A DNA stretch of 64,000 nucleotides from Ardenticatenaceae bacterium (lineage in GTDB: Bacteria > Chloroflexota > Anaerolineae > Promineifilales > Promineifilaceae), in contig WYBM01000051.1 of NCBI GenBank assembly GCA_011525915.1, positions 174,675 through 238,674 on the forward strand, written 5' to 3'. How positions within the stretch are numbered: position 1 is the first letter of the stretch; the number at the start of each line of letters is the position of its first letter. Position numbers and translations under genes: made by a program. The notes below the pieces were generated by a model that was not told where the DNA came from, ran no database searches, and worked only from the letters and a program-made list of their open reading frames with translations. Positions 53,601 to 60,266 of this stretch are shown here, piece after piece.

Positions 53601-55400
53601 TTCCGCTACGATGGCCAAAACATTTGGGTGCGTGACAACGCCCGCGCGGTTCGAGACGCTGAAGGCCAGGTGCTGTACTATGAGGGCAGCCTGGAAGATA
53701 TTACCCAGCATAAGGAGGCAGAAGAGGAAGTCCACCGCCGCAACCGTGAATTGGCCCTGCTTAATGAAGTTATTGCCGTTTGCGCGGCTAATATTGATAA
53801 GGAAGCAATCCTGTCAGGCGTTTGCCGGGAGTTATGCCATGCTTTTAATATTCCCCAGGCGGCGGCAATTTTGTTTATAGAAGAAAACAGTACGGGCGTT
53901 GTCGTTGCTGAACATCGCCTCGGAGACCAACTCACTTCCCTGGGCTTACGGTTCCCGGTGGCAGGTAATCCTACAGCCCAACATATCCTGACCCACAAAG
54001 CGCCACTGGTTATTCAAGATGCCCAAAACAACCCACGCCTGGCCACCTTTCAGCCTGGTCTGGCCCAACGTGGTTCTCGTTTCTTCCTGGTACTCCCTCT
54101 CTCCATTGCCGGGCAAGTTGTAGGCCTGTTGGGCCTGGAAGATACCCAACCACGCCAGGTTTCCGTAGATGAACTCAACCTGGCCCAAAGGGTAGCCGAC
54201 CAGGTTTCTGGGGCCCTGGCCCGGCTGCGTCTTCAGGAGGAACGGCAACAGATGCAAGAGCAATATTACCAGGCTCAGAAAATGGACGCGCTGGGGCGGC
54301 TGACCGGAGGTATTGCTCACGATTTTAACAACTTGCTGACAGTCATTAACATCTATGCCGAGCTGCTACAACGCAGGCTGCCGGCAGACAGCCCCTACCA
54401 GAATACAGTTGACCACATCTTAAACTCAGGCAATCGGGCCGCCAAATTGGTTGGTCAATTGTTGGCGTTCAGCCGAAAGCAGATCATTGAGCCAGTTGTG
54501 CTGGACCTTAACCTGATTGTAAGCGAGCTGGACAAAATGCTGTGCCGGGTTATCAGTGAACACATTGCTTTGAAGATAAACCTGGCCCCAAATTTGTGGC
54601 CGGTAAAAGTTGACCCCACCCAAATTGAGCAGGTCATTGTGAACCTGGCTGTCAATGCACGCGATGCCATGCCTCATGGTGGAGAGCTAACCATTGAAAC
54701 AGCTAACAGTGTGCTTGATGACAACTACGCCGCTCATCACCTGGGCGTTGAGGCTGGCGACTATGTCTTGCTGGCCATCAGCGATACTGGCCACGGTATG
54801 AGTCTGGAAATTCAGGCCCGCATGTTTGAGCCATTTTTTACCACCAAGGAACAAGGCAAAGGGACGGGCCTGGGCCTGACCACCGTCTTTGGCATTGTCG
54901 AACAGAATAGGGGACATATTTGGGTGTCTAGTGAAGAAGGGCAGGGAACCACCTTCAAGATTTACCTGCCGCGGGTTGAAGCCAGGCAGCCAGTCACCGT
55001 AAGGCCCAAAGATAAAGCAGACATGCCGACCGGCAGTGAAACGATCTTGCTGGTTGAAGATAATGAGGCTGTCCGCAATGTGGCCGGACACATATTGCAA
55101 GAACAGGGCTACCAACTCCTGGAAGCAATCGATGTTCAGGCAGCTATTCAGTTGGTTGCTCAATTCCCTGACCCTATCCACCTACTATTAACCGACGTTG
55201 TTATGCCTGGTATGAGTGGCCAGGCCCTGGCTGAACAATTAACCCATACCCGGCCGACACTAAAGATCCTCTTCATGTCTGGCTACACTGATGAAGCCAT
55301 AGTTCAACACGGGGTATTGGAGGAGGGGGTGGCTTTTCTACAAAAACCCTTCACCCCCCTGGCCCTGGCCCACAAAGTGCGGGAAATTCTGGATAGTTGA
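50676..55400 (+). CDS. Multi-GAF/PAS hybrid sensor histidine kinase with receiver domain
   Basis: A 1574-residue cytoplasmic sensor. GAF domains fill about residues 20-890 (five similar units), a PAS domain follows at about 905-1020, then another GAF (1040-1190). The dimerisation/phospho-His domain has GGIAHDFNNLLTV (His1215). The ATPase has NLAVNARDAMPHGG, DTGHG and GTGLGL. A C-terminal receiver has the phospho-acceptor Asp1507 in LLTDVVMPGMSG. No membrane segment is present. The gene has only two ACGGCCGT octamers in 4.7 kb, fewer than expected, which may mark later arrival. ATGA-coupled to the ORF before it. Confidence 0.94.
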   Translation: MTVSIQSSQTGNLIPPTRQTIELLHALNAASAVLQRSARSEAEVFRMFKEQLVRLGLRGSLGLLDEAGKQLIFKAIVVYPARVLPSLERLTKLRAEGFTVSIAAVEAYQHVLETRQGLYLADNSAVIAQILPEAARSQEERIINILGQAPVIYAPLVIAGQVAGILGVHDAYLTPADVPALEAFANHTAVALENAYFHQEHERQTQDLTLINSLNIALNRGDSLPKILALLSKETRQAFACTGAAIYLLSEDKKHLILQEGHVPPGAKNPIERLLATKIPAVKMLLQEDNPYWKIIRLGQPQIINEPEAIQNLMIAHTTNKRQQRLVPAIARLLNFQSVILVPLVVEGEPIGLLSASRREPFSQADQQRFETLIGPVMAAIRRKQMEDKLVARNHALEILHTIAVELNRSMDLNGSLKQALKQILTLLGLTVGWVMLLNEDGRFQLAAAHGLSPTLVEDLRQRPTVCDCQRQLLAGELDHAVNVLKCQRLSEVEGNTAKLKLHASIPLYLGRRWLGLINVASLGSTPFTEGRLKLLTSIGHQVSMTIERIRLYEQFKIQRVQDQQTLLNLSNTLIGLTDPQTIIDRAARTIQQALQVDYVSLMAPEATGQHLVLRGGVGWEPELYGHYRVDMGMSREGYTYREVEVVQQFDVPSGEPFPCPVELKEHGVRSSLTAPLRGQEGVLGTLCIHSTQPRHFNPDEVRLLFLIASQTAAALERAWLFEAERAARTRAETLEAATQALSATLDLQQVLSLILSELQRVVPYDSASVQQLQGQKLTIIGGYGFPNLEEIVGLSFDLTATDNPNREVITTQAPLILEDAPLSYANFRTEPHAPAAVRSWLGVPLLFGDRLIGMIALDKREPGFYTGELTHLAMAFAAKAAIAIENARLFTTLQQSEEKYRGLFEGIPIGLYRSTPKGQILAANAALVRILGYPDRDSLLRAKVPELYADPEGWQHRQALIETNGLVQDYEARLFRYDGQNIWVRDNARAVRDAEGQVLYYEGSLEDITQHKEAEEEVHRRNRELALLNEVIAVCAANIDKEAILSGVCRELCHAFNIPQAAAILFIEENSTGVVVAEHRLGDQLTSLGLRFPVAGNPTAQHILTHKAPLVIQDAQNNPRLATFQPGLAQRGSRFFLVLPLSIAGQVVGLLGLEDTQPRQVSVDELNLAQRVADQVSGALARLRLQEERQQMQEQYYQAQKMDALGRLTGGIAHDFNNLLTVINIYAELLQRRLPADSPYQNTVDHILNSGNRAAKLVGQLLAFSRKQIIEPVVLDLNLIVSELDKMLCRVISEHIALKINLAPNLWPVKVDPTQIEQVIVNLAVNARDAMPHGGELTIETANSVLDDNYAAHHLGVEAGDYVLLAISDTGHGMSLEIQARMFEPFFTTKEQGKGTGLGLTTVFGIVEQNRGHIWVSSEEGQGTTFKIYLPRVEARQPVTVRPKDKADMPTGSETILLVEDNEAVRNVAGHILQEQGYQLLEAIDVQAAIQLVAQFPDPIHLLLTDVVMPGMSGQALAEQLTHTRPTLKILFMSGYTDEAIVQHGVLEEGVAFLQKPFTPLALAHKVREILDS

Positions 55401-55422
55401 GTTGCCTTGAACTCTCTCAACC

Positions 55423-56103
55423 CTACTTGACGACCTTGAAGTTAAACATAGGCGTTTGTAGCGCGCTGAACAGCCGCAGCCAGATGGGCAGCAGCATCTC
55501 TGTGCCCCGGGCGGTGGTAATATCCCCCAGGTCAATAACATCCGGCCAGCCAAAACTTTTCAAGAGTTCAGCTACCTGGGCTTTGGCCCCGGCGTCGTTG
55601 CCACTCATAAATACCGTGTGATCGCCGTCGTTAAGCTGCTGGGGATTTGCCATCAGGTAAGCGTTCATGGTGTTGAGCGTCTTGACAACCCTGACATGGG
55701 GGAAGGTACGCTGGATCTGCTCACCCAGCGAGTCGGTATTTGAGACAAAAAGCGAAGGGGGCATGCCCCGTGAAAAGTCAAGGGGGTTGGCAATATCAAT
55801 CAACACCTTGCCGTTAAGGTTAGCTTCGCCGACCTGCTTCAGGGCGGCAAGCGAGCCGGCACCGTTAGTGCCGTTGACGACGATTGTGCCGTGTGCTGCT
55901 GCTTCGGCAAATGTGCCCACCTTAACTTTTGGGTGCTGTTCGTGCCACACACTGAAGGGGGGGTTACCCATGGCGTCTGGCTCTGTACGTGCCCTAAGCG
56001 CGGCTACGTCACGCGTGCCAAGCATAACGTCATGTCCCAGTTCAACTACTCTGGCCGCAATGGCCCTACCAACCATACCTGTACCCACGATGCCGATGTT
56101 CAT
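55423..56103 (-). CDS. NADPH-dependent F420 reductase-like oxidoreductase (paralogue)
   Basis: A 226-residue Rossmann-fold protein: GIVGTGMVGRAIA (4-16), LGTRD, VVNGTNGAGSL and KVLIDIANPLDF. It is related to the protein at 15641-16252 and likely also uses NADP(H). KTLNTMNAYLMANP and MSGND in the C-terminal half are typical of the F420-oxidoreductase-like group often annotated as NAD-binding. It is convergent with the histidine kinase, with 22 bp between stops. Confidence 0.85.
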   Translation of the reverse strand: MNIGIVGTGMVGRAIAARVVELGHDVMLGTRDVAALRARTEPDAMGNPPFSVWHEQHPKVKVGTFAEAAAHGTIVVNGTNGAGSLAALKQVGEANLNGKVLIDIANPLDFSRGMPPSLFVSNTDSLGEQIQRTFPHVRVVKTLNTMNAYLMANPQQLNDGDHTVFMSGNDAGAKAQVAELLKSFGWPDVIDLGDITTARGTEMLLPIWLRLFSALQTPMFNFKVVK

Positions 56104-56333
56104 TTTTTAACTCCTTTTCGATCTATTACCTTGTTTCAGAAATTTTATAACCTATTGTTTTATTGCCAGGCGTAATGTGTGATAAGCTGCCAGTTCACGG
56201 ACTGCCTAGCCCCACTCACACTTGTTTGTTTACCAGGGGATTTCCTGGCGATCCCGAAAATTTTTGCCTGTAGGCCCACTGGCAGGCAGGCCAACCAGAC
56301 GGCCGTATCTGCTCCCTCTTCTACTGAACGGGG
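56104..56333. other. AT-rich remainder of the decayed SDR region
   Basis: No gene is supported here. Short shadow frames on both strands hold no recognisable family. This is likely what is left of the SDR gene whose start survives to the right. Confidence 0.4.
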
Positions 56334-56451
56334 CGCTGCGGCACACCATAACAATTGTTGCGCTTGTTTTTGCCAGACCCAGTGTGGTAGCTTTATCAAT
56401 GCCGGCATTGGCGCCAATCACTAAACTTATCTTTCCTTTCATGGTTTCCAT
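56334..56451 (-). pseudogene. 5' remnant of a short-chain dehydrogenase/reductase
   Basis: From the ATG at 56451 (CGGAG upstream) the frame encodes METMKGKISLVIGANAGID, KATTLGLAK and then ATIVMVCR, clearly the start of an SDR. The third Gly of the cofactor motif is changed to Asp (NAGID instead of NAGIG). After about 39 residues the SDR sequence ends and no continuation is found. It is divergent from tetR, whose usual target it was probably. Confidence 0.75.
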
Positions 56452-56598
56452 TTTTTACTCCGTTTGCAGGTGCGTATGGGCGCAGCTCCTAACCTCAACC
56501 TGGCGGATACCCTCATGGCCAACCGTACGGATGGCGTCTGGTACCAGGATTGTCCTTACCATTGCGATTCTTTATTCGTTCCTATATACTTCACAATC

Positions 56599-56672
56599 GG
56601 ACATGTGTCCATTTGTCGCCAGCTATATTAACGGACAGCTGTCCGTTTAGCAACCTGTCCATTTGGGCAGGT
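56599..56672. promoter_or_regulatory. Three tandem TetR-type operators
   Basis: GGACATGTGTCC (56599-56610), the perfect 18-bp palindrome AACGGACAGCTGTCCGTT (56630-56647) and ACCTGTCC-ATTT-GGGCAGGT (56653-56672, one mismatch) share the half site GGACA/TGTCC. They lie between the SDR remnant and tetR. Autoregulation by the TetR protein is the simplest reading. Confidence 0.8.
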
Positions 56673-56688
56673 CCAATGAGGTAAAACC

Positions 56689-57324
56689 ATGGATGATTTC
56701 ATCCCCCTGCATATGGCCCAAGAACCAGCCAGCCAGGCCGAGCGCAGCGACGCCCTGGCCAATCGCCAGCGCATTCTGGTGGCAACGCGGCAGTTGTTTG
56801 CTGAACGTGGCCCGGCGGCCGTGAACATGAGCGATATTGTCAAAGCGGCCAGTGTTGGCCGGGGGACACTTTACCGCCATTTTGCCAATAAAGGGGAGCT
56901 GTGTCTGGCAGTGATGGACGAGGAAATTGCCGAGTTTCAAAACGACGTGTTGTCTCGGCTGCGACAGATGGCCACAGTCAATACACCAGCGATGAAGCAG
57001 CTGGATGATTTTCTGAATAGGCTGGCACTGTTCACCGAAATGTACACACCGCTGCTGCGTGAGGCCCAACGCCAGGGTTTACATTACTTCGAGAAAAAAG
57101 AGGGGACGCCCCAGTATTGGCAGCAGGCAACAGTATTGGGGTTATTGCGCACGGCCGTTGCCAACCAGGAAATCCCCACCGATTTAGACCTTGACTACCT
57201 GGCCGATGCCATCCTGGCACCACTCAATCCCCAACTGTTCCATTACCAGCGCAGCGTACGGGAGTTTTCGCCACAACGGATCAGTGCCGGGCTGCGATCG
57301 TTTGTTTCCCGCCTCCAAAAATAA
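56689..57324 (+). CDS. TetR/AcrR-family transcriptional regulator
   Basis: A 211-residue regulator. The N-terminal helix-turn-helix is NRQRILVATRQLFAERG, NMSDIVKAASVGRGTLYRHFANKGEL (near 27-70). The C-terminal ligand-binding part is helical and not specific. GAGG lies before the ATG. It is divergent from the decayed SDR gene, and three palindromes between them share a half site. It may now control only itself and unlinked genes. Confidence 0.93.
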   Translation: MDDFIPLHMAQEPASQAERSDALANRQRILVATRQLFAERGPAAVNMSDIVKAASVGRGTLYRHFANKGELCLAVMDEEIAEFQNDVLSRLRQMATVNTPAMKQLDDFLNRLALFTEMYTPLLREAQRQGLHYFEKKEGTPQYWQQATVLGLLRTAVANQEIPTDLDLDYLADAILAPLNPQLFHYQRSVREFSPQRISAGLRSFVSRLQK

Positions 57325-57433
57325 CCTCCCGCGGGCTTCCACGGCCAAGGGTATCTAGGATGAAACCTGCAGGAGGTTGGCTTTTATTCATCATACTATG
57401 TCTCTCTTTTTCCCACACGGCCGTCACCTGCCC

Positions 57434-57439
57434 TATAAT
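57434..57439 (+). promoter_or_regulatory. -10 box of the BtrH-like gene
   Basis: TATAAT lies 31 nt before the ATG at 57471, followed by a perfect AAAGGAGG Shine-Dalgarno at 57457-57464. The -35 is weak. ACGGCCGT (57417-57424) lies 9 bp upstream of the -10, in the spacer. Confidence 0.65.
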
Positions 57440-57470
57440 GCCTTTATCACTCGCCTAAAGGAGGCATACC

Positions 57471-58676
57471 ATGCCAATTTTGCCAAATTACAGTCAATTC
57501 AACGGCCGTCACTGGGAAACCGGCACGGTGCGTAACACCTTTGACTACCTGGGCATTACCGCGCCGCACACCGGTAAGCCGTTCAGTGAAGCCTTTTTCC
57601 TGGGTGTCAGCGGTGGTGTCGTCATGGGCTACTTTTCATTTGCCTACGAAGGGTATGATCCCCACGCCCGCATTCTGACACGTAACACCTTTGACCCGCT
57701 GAATACCATGCTTTCCCGCCTGGGCGTGGTGCAGAATTTGCGCCATACCAGCAAACCAGAGAAGGGTGTTGCCAATCTGGTCGAGGCCTTAGAAGAGGGA
57801 GTCCCGGCCATTGTCTGGGCCGATATGTGGAGCCTGCCCTACAATGCCCTATCTTGTGATGACGGCATGTGGGCCATGTTCCCCATTCTGGTCTATGGCT
57901 ATGATGAGGCCGCCGACACCGTGTGGATTTCAGACCGGGCCACTGTGCCGCTAACAGTCACAACAGCAACACTGGCCCAGGCGCGCGGCCGGGTGAAGAA
58001 GGATAAGTTCCGGGTGCTGACATTGGAACGGCCGAATGAGGAAAAGCTGGCCACGGCCGTGCAGTTGGGCATTTGGGACTGCATCAAGCTATTCACCGAA
58101 AAGCCGCCAAAGGGCGGCAAAAACAACTTCGGCTTACGGGCATACCGCTGGTGGGCCGACTTGCTCACCAAACCCAACATACGCATGAGCTGGGAAAAAG
58201 AGTTCCCAGCCGGGCGCAAAATGCTGGCCGGGTTAACCAATGCCTTTGCAGACATTAACATCTTTGGCAAATGTGGCTATGCTGAGCGAGACGTCTACGC
58301 GGATTTCCTCGACGAAGCCGCCATCTTGCTAAACAAACCAGCACTGATAGAATCCGCCGCCCATTTTCGCCGCAGCGCGCCTGCCTGGGATGCTCTCAGC
58401 CAGGCGCTGCTGCCCGACAACGTGCCACCCTTTAAGGAAATGAGACAGCTGATGCTGCAGCGGCAAGACCTGTTTAATGCCCAGGGCAGCGCCGCTTTGG
58501 CAGAGATACAGCAGATTGACGGCCGTCTGGAAACTATCAGAAACGAGATGGAGCGCCACTTTCCGTTAGATGCGGCCGCCGTCACCGCTGTGCGCCAGAA
58601 CATCGCCGACCACGTCAGACAAATACATGATATAGAGGCAGAGGCAGTCGCTGCCCTGAAAGCCGCCATGGTCTAA
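57471..58676 (+). CDS. BtrH-N/DUF4872-type protein
   Basis: A 401-residue protein. GRHWETGTVRNTFDYLGIT and KPFSEAFFLGVSGGVVMGYFSF match the N-terminal domain of BtrH, an acyltransferase for the butirosin side chain. NNFGLRAYRWWADLLTKP is from the DUF4872 half. In BtrH-type proteins a Cys is expected in the HCET-like position; here it is Trp (HWET). The gene is not in an antibiotic cluster. Function is unknown, and the active site may be altered or lost. Confidence 0.7.
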   Translation: MPILPNYSQFNGRHWETGTVRNTFDYLGITAPHTGKPFSEAFFLGVSGGVVMGYFSFAYEGYDPHARILTRNTFDPLNTMLSRLGVVQNLRHTSKPEKGVANLVEALEEGVPAIVWADMWSLPYNALSCDDGMWAMFPILVYGYDEAADTVWISDRATVPLTVTTATLAQARGRVKKDKFRVLTLERPNEEKLATAVQLGIWDCIKLFTEKPPKGGKNNFGLRAYRWWADLLTKPNIRMSWEKEFPAGRKMLAGLTNAFADINIFGKCGYAERDVYADFLDEAAILLNKPALIESAAHFRRSAPAWDALSQALLPDNVPPFKEMRQLMLQRQDLFNAQGSAALAEIQQIDGRLETIRNEMERHFPLDAAAVTAVRQNIADHVRQIHDIEAEAVAALKAAMV

Positions 58677-58714
58677 AACGCCCAATGTGGTGGAGGCAGG
58701 TCTTGTGCCTGCCC

Positions 58715-59413
58715 CTATAATTTGTTGTTGTCCATTACTTGAAACGGCCGTAGCACAACATCCATCTCATGTTCACCAGCACAGACCCGCATCACCGTCT
58801 GGGTCACCGCGTCGGTTAACAATGCCTCCTCCGTTGGTTCTTCCTCCGGTACCAGCGCATAAACGCGAATACCGTACCCGGCAAACTCCCGGGCGCACTC
58901 GCGGGTGAACCCTACCACGCCTGCCTTGCTGGCACAATAGGCTCCCCGGCCTGCCAGCGACGTAGTCACACCTGCAGTAGAGGCAATGTTGATAATGACA
59001 CCCCCGCGATCCTTATTCTCATCTGCCATGACCCGCCCGCACAGCTGGCTCATAAAAAATGTGCCCTTCAAGTTCACATCCAGGCAGCGATTCCAATCCC
59101 ATTCATCCATCGTCAGCAGGCTTACCTGCGGCCTGACGGCGGCATTATTCACGATGATATCCAGCTGGCCCCAGGTGGCACGTGTCGTCTCCACAAGGTG
59201 AACACATTGGAATTTGTTGGCTACATCGGCGGCCACGGCCGTGGCCTGCCCCCCTGCGTGCTGAATCATGCTGGCAACCCGTTCTGCGCGATCTGGGTTC
59301 AAGTCATTGACAGCTACATACACCCCGGTGGCCGCCAACCTATGGGCAATGGCTGCGCCTATACCCTGCCCGGCGCCAGTGACAATGGCAACTTTGTTGG
59401 TCAGCGTGTGCAT
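58715..59413 (-). CDS. Short-chain dehydrogenase/reductase
   Basis: A 232-residue SDR: TGAGQGIG binds NAD(P)H, NNAA follows, Ser is in NIASTAG, and YCASK is the catalytic Tyr/Lys motif. The C-terminal part after VYALVPEEEPTEEALLTD lacks the usual PG substrate loop and is short. The substrate is unknown. The start at 59413 is chosen because it begins the domain; the frame is open 10 codons further upstream. Confidence 0.88.
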   Translation of the reverse strand: MHTLTNKVAIVTGAGQGIGAAIAHRLAATGVYVAVNDLNPDRAERVASMIQHAGGQATAVAADVANKFQCVHLVETTRATWGQLDIIVNNAAVRPQVSLLTMDEWDWNRCLDVNLKGTFFMSQLCGRVMADENKDRGGVIINIASTAGVTTSLAGRGAYCASKAGVVGFTRECAREFAGYGIRVYALVPEEEPTEEALLTDAVTQTVMRVCAGEHEMDVVLRPFQVMDNNKL

Positions 59414-59481
59414 TTTTGTCATCCACATTCTATAAGCCGTCATCCGGAGGTCAATCGGCTTACGGATGACGGTTTATAACT

Positions 59482-60216
59482 TTAATAAGGGGAATTGGGG
59501 TTGGCCATGAAACTGTACCCTGTACCCCATTCAGAGATAATGTAACGAGGTTCTTTAGGGTTGATTTCAATTTTACGCCGCAGACGGTAAACATGTGTGT
59601 GCAGCCGGTCTTCAAAAGCGTCATCTTGCGGCCAGACACGGCGCAGCAAAAATTCATTAGTCACTGTATGGCCCGCATTACGCATGAGAATGTATAACAG
59701 CTTGGTCTCTGTAGGTGTCAGTTGGACCGTTTCCGCATCCTGGCGCAGAATGGCTTTGCGGTTAGGAAAATCAACTTTCAGATCTTCGTCTACACGAATG
59801 ACCGGTTCCAGGGTGTAGGCAAAGTCACCCAGGCGACGCAGCACCCGCTTCACGCGGGCTACCAACTCACCGGAGCGAAAAGGTTTGACGATGTAATCTT
59901 CCGCATAATGATCCAGGCCCTGGATGATGGTTTGCTCATCATCTATGGCGGTAAGCATGATGATCGGCAGATCAGAAAATTCCAGGATGGCCTGGCATAA
60001 TTCAAAGCCATCCATGCCGGGCATATTCAGGTCCACAATCGCCAGATGCGGCAGGCCATTGCGGCCAATTTGCTGCAATGCTTCCTCACCTGAGGCGGCC
60101 GTGAATACCTGAAACCCTTCATGCTCCAAAGTAGGCTTTACTGCATTAAGGATAAAAGGACTATCATCTATCACCAATATGGTTTGGATCTTTGAGGATG
60201 CTTCACCCGGTAACAT
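59482..60216 (-). CDS. OmpR/PhoB-family response regulator, orphan
   Basis: A 244-residue two-domain regulator. The receiver has Asp17-Asp18, the phospho-acceptor Asp62, Thr89 and Lys111. The C-terminal winged-helix DNA-binding domain has LTPTETKLLYILMRNAGHTVTNEFLLRRVW and RLHTHVYRLRRKIE. No histidine kinase gene is beside it; the hybrid kinase 4 kb away already carries its own receiver. Its target genes are unknown. Confidence 0.94.
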   Translation of the reverse strand: MLPGEASSKIQTILVIDDSPFILNAVKPTLEHEGFQVFTAASGEEALQQIGRNGLPHLAIVDLNMPGMDGFELCQAILEFSDLPIIMLTAIDDEQTIIQGLDHYAEDYIVKPFRSGELVARVKRVLRRLGDFAYTLEPVIRVDEDLKVDFPNRKAILRQDAETVQLTPTETKLLYILMRNAGHTVTNEFLLRRVWPQDDAFEDRLHTHVYRLRRKIEINPKEPRYIISEWGTGYSFMANPNSPY

Positions 60217-60266
60217 ACCAGAATAGTAATATAGCCGGGGGGGAAAGGCAAGCGATGATCATAGCA

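Noticed and set aside
56160..56417. 85-codon minus-strand frame downstream of the SDR remnant
   Set aside because: It is in a different frame from the SDR start, without a ribosome-binding site and no family.
58695..58713. Short hairpin GGCAGG/CCTGCC between the BtrH-like gene and the SDR
   Set aside because: Only six base pairs and no T-run; too weak to call a terminator.
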